A DNA stretch of 64,000 nucleotides from Hymenobacter ginkgonis (GCF_009755225.1 NZ_WQKZ01000003.1:1-64000); one strand, 5' to 3'. Positions 8,884 through 18,177 are shown, counted from the first letter of the stretch. Numbers and translations are program-made. Notes: generated by a model not told the origin, from the letters alone.

Positions 8884-10170
8884 ATGTTACCTCTACTATC
8901 GTTTGGGCGAAAAGCCTGGCTATGGCTGTGCCTATGCCTGCTGGGCCACGTAGGCGGCGCGCAGCCCCTGCCGGCCAGTCTCTTTCGGCTAGTGAAACCC
9001 GGCCAGCACGCGGTGCACCTAAACTTCACAACGCAGCGCAACCTGATAATCATAGCGGCCAAGCTCAACGGCTGCGGGCCGTATAATTTTTTGCTGGATA
9101 CTGGGGTGAGCACCAGTCTGCTCACCGACCCGCAACTGGCCGATTCGCTGAGCCTGACCCACGGCGCCCAGTACCGCCTGATGGGGGTAGGGGGCGAAGA
9201 CAGCGGCCTGCGGGCCTACGAAGCCGCAGGCGTCCGCGTCGAATTGCCGGGGGTAGTGGCCCCAAGCCTCAACTGGCTGGTGCTGAGCAGCGACGTGCTT
9301 GATTTATCGGGCTACGCCGGCATGCCCATCCACGGCATTATGGGGTCTGAGTTATTTCAGTCGTTGGTGGTGGCTATTTTTCCGCAGCAAAACCGCATGG
9401 TGCTCTACGACCCTGCTGCCTACCGCGCCCCTCGGGGGCGCCGTTGGGCCTCGCTGCCGCTGCGTTTAGAGCGGGATAAAGCCTACCTTACCGCCGAGGT
9501 AGTGCAGCTGTCGGCCACGGCCCGCATGGCGCCGCTGCCCCTCAACCTGCTGCTCGACACCGGTGCCGGCCACGCGCTCAGCATCGAAACCACCGCCGAC
9601 CCGCACTTGCACCTACCCCCCGCTTGCCTGCGCACCGACCTCGGCCGGGGCTTGTCGGGCCTGGTAAGTGGCTACCTGGGGCGGGTAGCCTCGGTGCGGC
9701 TAGGGCAACACTATTTGCCCCAAGTGCTCACTTCTTTTCCCGATTCGATGCAGGTGCACCAGCGGCTGGCCGTGAGCGAGCGCGGCCGCCAGGGCAGCAT
9801 TGGCTACGAGATGCTCAAGCGCTTCAACTTGGTTATCGACTACCCTCACCAGCGCCTGCTGTTGCACGCTACTCCCTTGCTGCACGAGCCCTTCGAGCAC
9901 GACATGTGCGGCCTCGACCTGCTGGCCACTGGCCCCAACTTTCGCCGTTACTTGGTGCAGCGCGTGGTGCCAAATTCGCCCGCGGCTTCGGCGGGCATCG
10001 GCGCCGGCGAGGAGCTGCTAACTATCAACTTTTTGCCGGTGAGCAACTTGTCTATCACCGAGCTGAGCCGCATTCTGCACTCGCAGGATGGCCGCCCCCT
10101 CATACTGGTGCTGCGTCGGCCCGATGGCGAGCTGCACCCGGCCAGCATTCGCCTCAAGCGCCAGATATGA
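8884..10170 (+). CDS. secreted retropepsin-like aspartyl protease with PDZ domain
   Basis: 428 residues with an N-terminal signal peptide (AWLWLCLCLLGHVGGAQ). Two aspartyl-protease half motifs are present in one chain: LLDTGVS (Asp72) and LLDTGAG (Asp225), followed by a C-terminal PDZ domain (about 345-425, YLVQRVVPNSPAASAGIGAG...). This is the family of Bacteroidota periplasmic 'aspartyl protease + PDZ' proteins. A TAGCTTTA box 28 bases before the ATG may be its promoter. Substrate unknown. Confidence 0.85.
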   Translation: MLPLLSFGRKAWLWLCLCLLGHVGGAQPLPASLFRLVKPGQHAVHLNFTTQRNLIIIAAKLNGCGPYNFLLDTGVSTSLLTDPQLADSLSLTHGAQYRLMGVGGEDSGLRAYEAAGVRVELPGVVAPSLNWLVLSSDVLDLSGYAGMPIHGIMGSELFQSLVVAIFPQQNRMVLYDPAAYRAPRGRRWASLPLRLERDKAYLTAEVVQLSATARMAPLPLNLLLDTGAGHALSIETTADPHLHLPPACLRTDLGRGLSGLVSGYLGRVASVRLGQHYLPQVLTSFPDSMQVHQRLAVSERGRQGSIGYEMLKRFNLVIDYPHQRLLLHATPLLHEPFEHDMCGLDLLATGPNFRRYLVQRVVPNSPAASAGIGAGEELLTINFLPVSNLSITELSRILHSQDGRPLILVLRRPDGELHPASIRLKRQI

Positions 10171-10228
10171 AAAGCAGGGAGCACTGCGCGTTCCGCACGG
10201 TTAACTGCCCGTTGCTCCTTGCCAATTG

Positions 10229-10236
10229 TATCTTTC
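10229..10236 (+). promoter_or_regulatory. -7-like box TATCTTTC before the acyltransferase
   Basis: One base off TAnnTTTG and 20 bases before ATG 10257. It supports this start over the upstream in-frame ATG that overlaps the protease stop at 10168. Confidence 0.4.
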
Positions 10237-10256
10237 GCGCAGCTTATTCCTGCCTT

Positions 10257-11417
10257 ATGCCTGCTGCCGCTGCGCTACCCCCTCCCGCCATCCAGGCTAA
10301 CCAGCACATTTACACGGATTATTTCAAGGAGGAATTTACGCAGACCCTCGACGACAGCATCTTGCACCTGCTCGACCGCGTGTGGTTCCGGTCGCGGCTG
10401 GTGGGTTTTGAGCCGTTTCCGCCGCGCAACAACCCCGACCGGCCGCTGATTTTTGCTTCCAACCACTCGGGCATGGCCTTCCCCTGGGATGCCATTATTT
10501 CGCTCTCGCACCTGTGGCGCTACTTGCTGCACACGCGCGGCACCCTGCGCGACTTGCCCCGGCCGCTCTCGGCGCCCATGCTCTCGGCTACCACGCTGAT
10601 GAACCCCTACCTCATCAAGGATTTTTGGAAGAAGTGCGGCAGCGTCGATGCGACCACGCTCAACTTCGAAACCATGATGTACTACCAAGACCACAACCTG
10701 ATGCTCTACCCCGAGGGCGTGCCAGGTATTGGCAAGGGGTTCAACCGCAAATACCAATTGCAGCGTCTGGCTACCAGTATGTTGCGCTTGAGCTTGATGC
10801 ACGGCACCGACATCATGCCGTTCTACACCATCAACGCCGAATATCTTAATCCCTACGCTTACAGCTTCGATTGGATAAACCGGCTGACCAAGAAAATCGG
10901 CATTCCGTTTTTGCCTATTACGCTGCTGCTGCTGCTGGTAATCATCCAGCCTTGGGCATTTTACTTGGCCCTACCCGCCCAGCTTACCTACGTGATGGGC
11001 ACCCGCATTCGGCCCACCGACTACACCACCAAAAAGCACGACGAGCTAAGCCGCGACGAGCTGCTGGCCATCAGCGAGCAAATTCGGCAGCGAATGCAGG
11101 TGGAGATGGACGCCGCCGTGGCTGCCCACGGGCAGCACCCCTACCGCTGGCGCGAACTGTGGCAGCGCATGAAGGAAAACCGCCGCTACTTTCCGTTTTT
11201 TCTGCCCTTTGCCTGGCCCGCCGCCTTTACCGAGTTTGAGCGCCGCTACGTGAAAAACGGCGAACGCTACTTCGACCTGCACCTCGACCGCCCCGGCACG
11301 TTTTGGAAGCTGCTGTGGCGCAATCCGTTGGTGCTGGCTTATTTCATTCCGCTGCTGGGCTGGATTCCGCTGGCTATCAAGGGCTACCGTGGGCATCGGC
11401 TTAGCCAGAAGAAGTAA
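10257..11417 (+). CDS. PlsC-type phospholipid/glycerol acyltransferase family protein
   Basis: 386 residues from ATG 10257. Acyltransferase motif I appears as ASNHSGMAFPWD (His70, Asp78; wider spacing than the classical HxxxxD) and motif III as LYPEGVPG, with GFNRK following. Two hydrophobic segments (about 215-240 and near the C-terminus) suggest membrane association. Members transfer acyl chains to lysophospholipids or other lipids. An alternative start 90 bases upstream overlaps the protease stop (ATGA), which would allow coupling, but those residues are not family-like. Confidence 0.78.
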   Translation: MPAAAALPPPAIQANQHIYTDYFKEEFTQTLDDSILHLLDRVWFRSRLVGFEPFPPRNNPDRPLIFASNHSGMAFPWDAIISLSHLWRYLLHTRGTLRDLPRPLSAPMLSATTLMNPYLIKDFWKKCGSVDATTLNFETMMYYQDHNLMLYPEGVPGIGKGFNRKYQLQRLATSMLRLSLMHGTDIMPFYTINAEYLNPYAYSFDWINRLTKKIGIPFLPITLLLLLVIIQPWAFYLALPAQLTYVMGTRIRPTDYTTKKHDELSRDELLAISEQIRQRMQVEMDAAVAAHGQHPYRWRELWQRMKENRRYFPFFLPFAWPAAFTEFERRYVKNGERYFDLHLDRPGTFWKLLWRNPLVLAYFIPLLGWIPLAIKGYRGHRLSQKK

Positions 11418-11491
11418 TTTTTTCAGAAAAAACCCGTACACTTGCCTGCGCTACACCTCGCTGGGCGTAGGTTTGTGCAAGTACTCGGCTA

Positions 11492-11509
11492 GCCTACTAT
11501 TTAGTAGGC
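11492..11509. promoter_or_regulatory. short perfect inverted repeat in the leader of the phasin-like gene
   Basis: GCCTACTA-TT-TAGTAGGC, 8-bp arms, 45 bases upstream of ATG 11554. It could be an operator or a leader hairpin; function unassigned. Confidence 0.4.
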
Positions 11510-11553
11510 ATAAGCTATTCACCGTCAAACACTCACCTTTTTCTTTTTCACTT

Positions 11554-11982
11554 ATGGACGACCTGTTTAAGAAGTTTATCAATACCGGTGTGGGCTTTCT
11601 CTCGCAGGGCAACAAGCGGGTGCAAACTGCCCTCGATAAGCTGGTGAAGGAAAGCAAAATATCGGAGCAGGAAGGCAAAAAAATAATGGATGACCTGCTC
11701 AAAAGCAGCGAAACCAAGCGCACCGAACTCGAAAAGCAGTTTCAGGGCCTCGCTGGCAGCCTGCGCGACCGGGTGGGCCTGGGCGCCGATGCCAAGAAAA
11801 AGCCTACCCCCTCTGCCGCCACCAAGGCCAAGCCCGCTGCCAAAAAGCCCGCCACCAGCCCCACCGCCAAAGCCGCCGGCGCCACTAAGAAAGCCGCCGA
11901 TAAAGTGAGCGACACGGCTGCCAAAACGCAGCGTTCAGCCGCTGCCAAGAAGGGTGCAGCGCCCACTAGTGACGCGCAGTAG
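11554..11982 (+). CDS. phasin-like protein with Lys/Ala-rich tail
   Basis: 142 residues from ATG 11554. Residues 1-80 are helical and amphipathic (MDDLFKKFINTGVGFLSQG...), resembling the phasin superfamily (polyhydroxyalkanoate granule-associated, PhaI-like). Residues 85-142 are an AAKK/PAK-rich low-complexity tail similar to those of histone H1-like proteins. No PHA synthase is nearby, so granule binding is not shown. Followed directly by a strong terminator. Confidence 0.65.
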   Translation: MDDLFKKFINTGVGFLSQGNKRVQTALDKLVKESKISEQEGKKIMDDLLKSSETKRTELEKQFQGLAGSLRDRVGLGADAKKKPTPSAATKAKPAAKKPATSPTAKAAGATKKAADKVSDTAAKTQRSAAAKKGAAPTSDAQ

Positions 11983-11995
11983 CAGCCTGCCCTAC

Positions 11996-12036
11996 ACAAA
12001 GAAGGCCGCCATGCTCAGCATGGCGGCCTTCTTTGT
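11996..12036 (+). terminator. strong intrinsic terminator after the phasin-like gene
   Basis: Perfect 20-base arms (ACAAAGAAGGCCGCCATGCT and complement) around a single central base, ending in CTTCTTTGT. A-rich on the other side, so it could serve both directions. Confidence 0.85.
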
Positions 12037-12053
12037 GTGTTGACTTAGAAGTC

Positions 12054-12087
12054 GTTGTCATTGTGAGCAGAGAGAAGCAATGACAAC
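12054..12087. repeat. REP-like palindrome R6 (short form)
   Basis: GTTGTCATTG / CAATGACAAC arms around TGAGCAGAGAGAAG. It fits the pattern GTC...TGAGC...GAAGCA...GAC of the other elements with different outer bases. Confidence 0.6.
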
Positions 12088-12179
12088 CGATTTTAGACTT
12101 GTTTTAGATAGTTTATCAACAGCAGTTCTTCGATAGTACTAAGGGCAAGTTTGGGTTTTATGAAAAACTTAAAAAGGTG

Positions 12180-12268
12180 GTCCTGCTGAGCTTGTCAAAG
12201 CATCTCGCTCGCCTCGTCTGGGTTCGTCCAACGAGGCGAGCGAGATGCTTTGACAAGCTCAGCAGGAC
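12180..12268. repeat. REP-like palindrome R2 (long form)
   Basis: Two perfect 38-base arms (outer part GTCCTGCTGAGCTTGTCAAA) around a 13-base loop. It lies downstream of the polysaccharide locus's last gene and may end that transcript. Confidence 0.85.
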
Positions 12269-12323
12269 GGGCTAAAGGCCTATTTAGTAAATTCCAAACA
12301 CGCTAATCAAATTCCTAAATCAA

Positions 12324-14234
12324 TCAACTCACCGCCACGTCAAAACCGGCCGTACGGTGCGCTACGCACAACACAAGCGCCTCTAGGCCCGGCACGGGGT
12401 TGAAGACCCGCTCGCCGGGTGCAACGGGCACGAAAGGCTGCGTGGCTGTGATGCTTACGTTAGCCGCATCCTTGGCCACCCGGATGCGGCGGTCAGAAAT
12501 AACCGTGGTTAGCTCCGTACTCTTGGCGACGAGGGGTAGGAAAATCCGAATCTGCTGGTCGTAAGTGCTGGGCGCCACGTCGAAGTGGAAGGATACTTTA
12601 TCGGCTGCAAAAGTGTAGGTGACCACACAGCTGACCTCACCAGCCGGTGGGTTTTGCTGGTTTTTATCTACTAGCCGGGCTTGGGCCGTGAGGGTAAGCG
12701 GCCCATTGCCACTGCGGCGGGTGAGGGTAGCGCGCAGGTCGCTGATGTTGGTGTACAGCACGCCGTTTAGCCGCAGCTCGGCACGGGGCGTCAGGCACTG
12801 GGCGGTGGGGTAGGGCACCATGTTGCCCGCTTCGTAGAGCTGGTAGTCGGTCATGCTGGCGGCCACGAGCGGGCCGGTTTTGGCGTGCCACAGCAGGGTA
12901 AGGGCGCCGCCGGTAGCATGGCCATTTTTGTAGTCCTTATACTCGCGGTCGTAGGCCGTCACGGTGGCGCGGTACGGGCCCTCAGCCAGCAGCCACGTTT
13001 GGGTATCGGCCAGAAAGCGGGCACCGTAGACCTGCTCGCGCGGCAGCGCCGAGCTGCTGGGCGCTGGGGCGGGGAGCGCCGCACCGTAGTCGAGGATGGT
13101 CGTGAGGGCCTTGAGGTGGCAGAAGGTGTGGTGCACGCTCGTGGGTAGGCCATGCGCGGCGGCGTGGGGGCCGCCCGCCAGCAGGCCCTCGGCAGTAGTG
13201 CAGCGTTGGAGCAGCTGGGTGTTGCGCAGCGCCGCTTGGTAAAAGCGCGGGTCGCGGCCCGCCAGCAGGGCATAGGCGGGCTGGCAGCCATCGGAGGTGC
13301 GGCTGCCCCAGTAGGTCCATTTGTAGTTGCGAGTGCCCCAGCTGTTGTCCCAGGCACCATCGGGCAGCATAAATTCGAGGTGAGCTTGCAGGGCGCTGGT
13401 TGCGGCGGCGAGCACTTCCTCGTCGTGGGTGAGCTGGCTATACAGGACTAGGGCGGGCAAAGATTCTTCCACATTATAGCCCAAATCAATGGAGTAGCAG
13501 CCCTTGGCGCTGGCTCGGTCGTGGGGCGTACCCTCGCCAAACAACAGGTGATTGGTAGGCGTGATAAAGCGCAGCGCCTCGTGGGCCAGCTCGCGGCCCC
13601 GCTGCCGAAAGCGCGGCACGTCCAGCACTTCGCCCAGCAACGATAGCCCGTAGGACGCGGCAATCGGGTAGTTGATATTGCCGTAGTCGATGGTGAAAGT
13701 CTGGTGGATGAAGTCGCCCGCGCGCAGCAGCCGCGCCGCCAACGCCGCCCGCAGCGGTGCATCGAGCAGCGGCCCGTAGTGCTTCAGCGCTTCGGCCAGG
13801 GCCGTGGCCATGAAGACCGTGGTGCCCTTCCAAGACCCCGCTTGCGGCTCGTTGAGCCACGAGCCATCGGGCTGGCTCACCCGCCTTTCAGCCCAGCCAA
13901 AAAGCAGGTGTGCGGCGTCTAGGTACTGCGCTTGTTGGGTTTGGCTGGCCAGGCGCAGCAGCGGGTAAATGGTTTCGGCGATGCGCCCCGGCACGGCCGC
14001 ATCGCCCGGCCCCCGAATGCCACCGTAGTCGTCGCCGCGGCTTTTATCCGTGAGTTGGAGGCGCAGCAGCGCGGCTGCCCACTGCCGCGTTAGCTGCTCG
14101 CTTAGCTCGCGCAGCCCGGGGGGGGTAGGGCTGGGCAGCGCCAGCGCGGCTAGCCCATTTACCCCGCCCAGCACGCCGGCCCCGGCCAAGGCACTGGCTT
14201 TTACAAAACTGCGGCGGGAAATAGCTTGGTGCAT
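12324..14234 (-). CDS. Tat-exported putative polysaccharide lyase/hydrolase (alpha-toroid plus beta-sandwich)
   Basis: 636 residues. Twin-arginine signal at the N-terminus (ISRRSFVKASALAGAGVLGG). Residues ~40-400 are helical repeats with aromatic and His/Asn clusters (for example NINYPIAASYG, SWGTRNYKWTYWGS), like (alpha/alpha) toroid carbohydrate enzymes. The rest is beta-rich (VTYTFAADKVSFHFDV), as in heparinase II/III-type lyases. I cannot assign a CAZy family by eye. It is the last gene of the polysaccharide locus, 38 bases after the GH88 gene, so a late step on uronate-containing oligosaccharides is likely. The Tat signal implies a folded or cofactor-bearing periplasmic enzyme. Confidence 0.6.
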   Translation of the reverse strand: MHQAISRRSFVKASALAGAGVLGGVNGLAALALPSPTPPGLRELSEQLTRQWAAALLRLQLTDKSRGDDYGGIRGPGDAAVPGRIAETIYPLLRLASQTQQAQYLDAAHLLFGWAERRVSQPDGSWLNEPQAGSWKGTTVFMATALAEALKHYGPLLDAPLRAALAARLLRAGDFIHQTFTIDYGNINYPIAASYGLSLLGEVLDVPRFRQRGRELAHEALRFITPTNHLLFGEGTPHDRASAKGCYSIDLGYNVEESLPALVLYSQLTHDEEVLAAATSALQAHLEFMLPDGAWDNSWGTRNYKWTYWGSRTSDGCQPAYALLAGRDPRFYQAALRNTQLLQRCTTAEGLLAGGPHAAAHGLPTSVHHTFCHLKALTTILDYGAALPAPAPSSSALPREQVYGARFLADTQTWLLAEGPYRATVTAYDREYKDYKNGHATGGALTLLWHAKTGPLVAASMTDYQLYEAGNMVPYPTAQCLTPRAELRLNGVLYTNISDLRATLTRRSGNGPLTLTAQARLVDKNQQNPPAGEVSCVVTYTFAADKVSFHFDVAPSTYDQQIRIFLPLVAKSTELTTVISDRRIRVAKDAANVSITATQPFVPVAPGERVFNPVPGLEALVLCVAHRTAGFDVAVS

Positions 14235-14272
14235 AAGCGCTCAAGAAAGGGGTAGGGAGAGAGGAGCAGCGC

Positions 14273-15514
14273 CTAGCGCACCGACAGTTTTTTGCCCGCC
14301 TCCAAGGCTTGGCGGCGCAGCAGGGCTTCCATAAAATAGTAGTCGGCGTAGCTCAGCGGCACGTCGATTTCACTGTTGGCAGGCTTCGAGCCGGTGCTGT
14401 GCAGCAGCAAAAAGCCGTGGCTGCCACCGGGCTGCGCGGTGTAGCTTTTGGCCAGGTTATCGAGCATTTGGTTGGCCTGGCGGCGGTAAGTGGCACCCTG
14501 GGCGCTGTAGGTGCTCAGCTCGAGCAAGCCCGAGGCAATGACGGCCCCCGCCGAAGCATCGCGGGGCTCGTTGGGAATGCCCGGCGCATTAAAATCCCAG
14601 TACGGAATCAAATCTTTGGGCAGGTTGGGGTGGTGCAGAAGGAAGTCGGCCACGTGCTCGGCCTGCCGCAGGTAGGCGGGGTTTTTGGTTTCGCGGTAGC
14701 ACATGGTGTAGCCATACAAGGCCCACGCCTGCCCGCGCGCCCAGGCCGACTCATGGGCGTAGCCTTGGTGCGTGTTTTTCTTCACCACGCGCCCCGTGGC
14801 CGAGTCGTAGTCTACCACGTGGTACGAGCTGTAATCGGCTCGGAAGTGGTTTTTGAGGGTTGTGTTGGCGTGGGCAACCGCGATTTTATAAAACGACGAA
14901 TCGCCCGACAGCCGGGTGGCCGCAAACAGCAGTTCCAGGTTCAGCATGTTGTCGATGATAACTGGAAAGCCCCACGTTTCGCGGTGGTGGTCCCAGGACC
15001 GAATGGCGCCCACTTTCGGATTAAACCGCGTGCTGAGCGTGCGCGCCGCCTCCAGTAGCACCGCTTTGTAGTGCGCATCCTGCGTGAGGCGGTAGCCCGT
15101 GCCCACGCTGCAATACACCTTAAACCCCATGTCGTGGGTCGTGGCATTGGTTTTTTCGGGCTCGATGCGGGCGGTGTACTCCTGGGCAGCGGCCTTCCAC
15201 TTGGGCTGGCCGCTGGCTTGGTACAGCAGCCAGAGGTAGCCCGGAAAAAAGCCACTCGTCCAGTCGCGGGCTGGCACTGCCACCAGCTCGCCGGTGGGCG
15301 AGAGCGTGCGCGGCGATACCAACGGGGCTTTGCCGGGCACGGCGGCTCGCTGCGCGGCCAGCGGCGTTTCTTTCAGCAATAAATCGGCCTGCGTTTCGGC
15401 CAGTTGCAGCGTTTTTTTGGGCAGGCCAGTTTGGGCCAGCGCTTGGTTGGTAAGTAACGCGAAGCCCAGTGCTAAGTAGCCAGCGCTACTGTTTATTTTA
15501 TTGATTATCTGCAT
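14273..15514 (-). CDS. GH88 unsaturated uronyl hydrolase
   Basis: 413 residues with a signal peptide (ending NQALAQ). (alpha/alpha)6-barrel of GH88: DWTSGFFPGYLW (84-95), catalytic Asp128 in THDMGF, Asp188 in IIDNMLNLELL, and YAHESAWARGQAWALYG. Family members remove 4,5-unsaturated uronic acids from the ends made by polysaccharide lyases, through a hydration mechanism. Its presence next to alginate-lyase-family enzymes shows that the locus uses lyase chemistry on a uronate-containing glycan. Confidence 0.9.
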   Translation of the reverse strand: MQIINKINSSAGYLALGFALLTNQALAQTGLPKKTLQLAETQADLLLKETPLAAQRAAVPGKAPLVSPRTLSPTGELVAVPARDWTSGFFPGYLWLLYQASGQPKWKAAAQEYTARIEPEKTNATTHDMGFKVYCSVGTGYRLTQDAHYKAVLLEAARTLSTRFNPKVGAIRSWDHHRETWGFPVIIDNMLNLELLFAATRLSGDSSFYKIAVAHANTTLKNHFRADYSSYHVVDYDSATGRVVKKNTHQGYAHESAWARGQAWALYGYTMCYRETKNPAYLRQAEHVADFLLHHPNLPKDLIPYWDFNAPGIPNEPRDASAGAVIASGLLELSTYSAQGATYRRQANQMLDNLAKSYTAQPGGSHGFLLLHSTGSKPANSEIDVPLSYADYYFMEALLRRQALEAGKKLSVR

Positions 15515-15567
15515 ATTGTTTATGTAAATAGCCGCCCGGCTTAGAGCTAGTTAAAAGATTAAAAAGG

Positions 15568-15598
15568 AACGTCCTGCTGAGCTGGTCGAAGCAGGACG
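15568..15598. repeat. REP-like element R3 (short form)
   Basis: GGAACGTCCTGCTGAGC followed by TGGTCGAAGCAGGACG; the stem is GTCCTGC/GCAGGAC. It is a half-size version of the long elements, in the gap before the GH88 gene. Confidence 0.7.
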
Positions 15599-15635
15599 AG
15601 CTTTATCTGGGGTATTGCCCTATTGGCACGCATCA

Positions 15636-16817
15636 TTATTCCAGCCAAATAAGCGGGTTGCGCACCGGCAGATTGCGCACTACTTCGGGCACCTGCGGGT
15701 CGTGGTTGAGGCCTTGCCAAGTGTGCAGCCACGCAGCATTGCCAAACTGCGCCGCGCCCAGCACCAGGGCCGGCTGCGCCACCGGCCAGTCGTTCCAGTA
15801 CATCACATCGGGGGGTAGGGGCCACGTTTTTTTGTCGGCGATGAAGGGATATAGGTACTCGATGCCCCGGCGAATGCTGCGGCCATCGGCCGTTTCGTAC
15901 GTCCAGAGGTTCTGCGTCTTATCCGAAAGTATCTGGCAAATCATCGTCATCGCATCGAGGTTGAAGAGCGAATAGCCGTAGGGCTTGGTGCGCTTCAACT
16001 CTTGTGGAAACGAGCCGTTTGCCGCCATTTGGGTGGGTAGGAGCACCGTTTGGTAGCGCTCGCGGCAAAAGCGGAGCAGCTCTTGGTTGCCGGTCAGGCG
16101 AGCAAAACTGGCCACCTGCATCACCCAGCAAGTGCCGTGGTTGTTGGGGGCGTTCATCTCGTCTTGGCCGTAGGGGTGGGTAGTGAGCCAGGTGAGGTAC
16201 TGCGCAAACCAATTTTTAATGCCCGCTAAATCGTTAGGAAAAAAGGACTTAGCGCCCTGCATCACTAGCACGCCCTGCGCCACTTCCATTAGCTGGATGG
16301 TGTCGATAATGCCAATGCCCCGCCCCGTAAACCGGCCCTTGATGGCCTGCGCGTACAGCAGCGAAGGGTTCATAAGCGTGGCTGGCTCCAGGAACCAGGC
16401 CCGCAGGTGCTGCAGTGCGTGGCGCACGTACTTCTCATCACCCGTGATTTTGTAGGCCGAAGCCAGGGCCCCCACCACGCGGCTAAAGCGAATCATGGCC
16501 AGGCGATGGGCCGTGAAATTGTCGGGGTTGGTGAGGCCGTCGCGCTGCACGTAGGGTCCGCCGGGGTCCTTGGGGTCAGGCCACCAGTAGTCGCCCTCCG
16601 AGAAGAAGTCGTGCGGCCCGCCCGCGCTGCGCGGCGAGGTACTGCTCGTGACCGTGACCGGCGCCTGCTGCAACGCCCAAGCCGCCTCGGCCAGCACGTG
16701 GCGGCGCAGCGTGCGCGTCGCTTCCTGGCTCACCGCTGGGGTGGGGGGTAGGGCTGGCCGGCTGGCCGTGAGGCTCAGTAAGCAGCTCAGCAGCAATACA
16801 AAACTTATTCTTGACAT
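15636..16817 (-). CDS. alginate-lyase-family protein (PF05426-like), copy 2
   Basis: 393 residues with a signal peptide. Recognised by the family motif GDYWWPDPKDPGGPYVQRDG (~75-95), then helical-toroid sequence with NPSLLYAQ and the NNHGTCW motif (catalytic Asn/His region of PL5-like enzymes). Such enzymes cleave alginate, glucuronan or related polyuronates by beta-elimination. It shares the YWWPDP...DG and NNHGT motifs with the enzyme at 23845, indicating paralogues in one locus that probably attack different linkages or chain lengths. Confidence 0.82.
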   Translation of the reverse strand: MSRISFVLLLSCLLSLTASRPALPPTPAVSQEATRTLRRHVLAEAAWALQQAPVTVTSSTSPRSAGGPHDFFSEGDYWWPDPKDPGGPYVQRDGLTNPDNFTAHRLAMIRFSRVVGALASAYKITGDEKYVRHALQHLRAWFLEPATLMNPSLLYAQAIKGRFTGRGIGIIDTIQLMEVAQGVLVMQGAKSFFPNDLAGIKNWFAQYLTWLTTHPYGQDEMNAPNNHGTCWVMQVASFARLTGNQELLRFCRERYQTVLLPTQMAANGSFPQELKRTKPYGYSLFNLDAMTMICQILSDKTQNLWTYETADGRSIRRGIEYLYPFIADKKTWPLPPDVMYWNDWPVAQPALVLGAAQFGNAAWLHTWQGLNHDPQVPEVVRNLPVRNPLIWLE

Positions 16818-16927
16818 GCAGATGGGGGGTAGGCATTTACCTAAAATACCGAAGCACGCCCGGCGCCGTAGGGGCGGCCGAGCGTGCGGGCAATTTGTTT
16901 TGGCGGGCAGCCTCGCCAGGGCCAGTC

Positions 16928-18097
16928 TTACTTGCCGATGCTGCGGTGCGTGAAGGAAGTGAAGCCCAAGAAGGTATTGTCGGGCGAGATGACGCCGTAG
17001 GGGTCTTCGCGGTCGCGCAGGGCGGCTAGCTTGCTGGTGCCGTAGTAGTTATAGGCCGTTTCGATGCCGGGAAAGATGGCGTTGTCGCTCGCATTCTGGC
17101 AGCTTTTACACTGGGTGCTGCCCTCCAGCGACTCCTCGTACTTGCTCCAGCCGTTCTTGATGGCCTGGTTATTAAAGCCGTACGGGGCCGTATTGCCTTG
17201 GATGCGTGCTGTTTCGGCGGCGTAGGTAAGGGCGCAAAGCGTGTATTGCAGGTGGTGGCAGTCGCGGCCGCACTCGTTCACGTTGCCATCGGCCCGAATA
17301 AAATCCGCCATGTGCTGCTGCATGTAGTCGTAGCCCGAGTCGTACACCGCCGTACTGTTCAGCCACACGCCCACCGCCATCTTGGCGTAGCAGTACGAGG
17401 CCTGCCAGTTGTTGATGTCGCCGATGGAGCCCGGAATGTTGTTGATGTAGTTGTTTTTCAAATTGTTGATAAACCCATCGAACTTACTGATTTCGGCCGC
17501 CGACCAGCCGGCACCTTGGCCGTTTACTTGGTAGTAGCGAATAATTTCGGCCGCTGCCACGAACGAAGGCGTTACCCAAGCTGCCTCTAGGTAGGTTTGG
17601 CGAAACTCGGTGGGCGAGCCATCGGGCTTGGGCGAGGTGTCGTAGCGCTGAAAATTGTTGGCGTAGCCGTTGAGAATTTGCTTGGCCTGGTTGGCGTAGG
17701 TAGCGCTGCCCGTTTTCACCCAGCGCAGGGCGCAGGCGTAGGCCAAAATGCAGTCGCGCCGAATTTGGTTTTCGGTGGGGCTACCCGCGCTGCCCACCGC
17801 GTATACCACCGCCGGGAAAGACGTGGGCACGGCGTTGCTGTTCATAAAATCGACAACCTTGTTATAGCCAGCCGTGCGGGTGGCATCGCCACCGTTGGCT
17901 TGCCCGGCCACCAAGCTGAGGCTGGCCGCGCTGTTCACTACGCCGGGGTGCCGAAACGTGGTGATGGTAGAGTTGGCGCTGGCCGAGGCCGTAGCCACGG
18001 GTGCCGCCACGTTTTCGCGCTGGCAACCCGCAAAAGCGGTAAGTACGGCCGCTAGGCCCAGGCACACCGTGCCCGATAAAAGCGAAGTACGCTTCAT
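16928..18097 (-). CDS. alginate-lyase-family lipoprotein, copy 3
   Basis: 389 residues from ATG 18097. Lipoprotein signal MKRTSLLSG...LTAFAGC with lipobox Cys24. The mature part is helical with DINNWQASYCYAKMAVGVW and ECGRDCHHLQYTL, the Asn/His/Tyr-rich cleft of the alginate-lyase superfamily. It is more distant from the two other copies and lacks the YWWPDP motif. First gene after the second operator (18232), so it probably opens a separate transcript running to the Tat enzyme. Confidence 0.75.
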   Translation of the reverse strand: MKRTSLLSGTVCLGLAAVLTAFAGCQRENVAAPVATASASANSTITTFRHPGVVNSAASLSLVAGQANGGDATRTAGYNKVVDFMNSNAVPTSFPAVVYAVGSAGSPTENQIRRDCILAYACALRWVKTGSATYANQAKQILNGYANNFQRYDTSPKPDGSPTEFRQTYLEAAWVTPSFVAAAEIIRYYQVNGQGAGWSAAEISKFDGFINNLKNNYINNIPGSIGDINNWQASYCYAKMAVGVWLNSTAVYDSGYDYMQQHMADFIRADGNVNECGRDCHHLQYTLCALTYAAETARIQGNTAPYGFNNQAIKNGWSKYEESLEGSTQCKSCQNASDNAIFPGIETAYNYYGTSKLAALRDREDPYGVISPDNTFLGFTSFTHRSIGK

Positions 18098-18141
18098 AAA
18101 TGTTGGGTGGGGAATAGGAGGGAATGGATAAGTACTCGTGC

Positions 18142-18171
18142 GCCGCCCGGCGTAGGCCATTACCGGGCGGC
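18142..18171 (-). promoter_or_regulatory. 5'-leader hairpin of the lipoprotein lyase gene
   Basis: Perfect 9-bp arms GCCGCCCGG / CCGGGCGGC with a 12-base loop, between the probable -7 box and the start codon. It could affect mRNA stability or translation. Confidence 0.45.
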
Positions 18172-18177
18172 AGCGCA

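Noticed and set aside
9624..10256. 211-codon in-frame upstream extension of the acyltransferase
   Set aside because: It overlaps the protease gene in another frame and has shadow-type composition; a promoter-like box and family resemblance place the start at 10257.
14309..15058. 249-codon plus-strand frame inside the GH88 gene
   Set aside because: Antisense shadow; GH88 motifs on the minus strand are complete.
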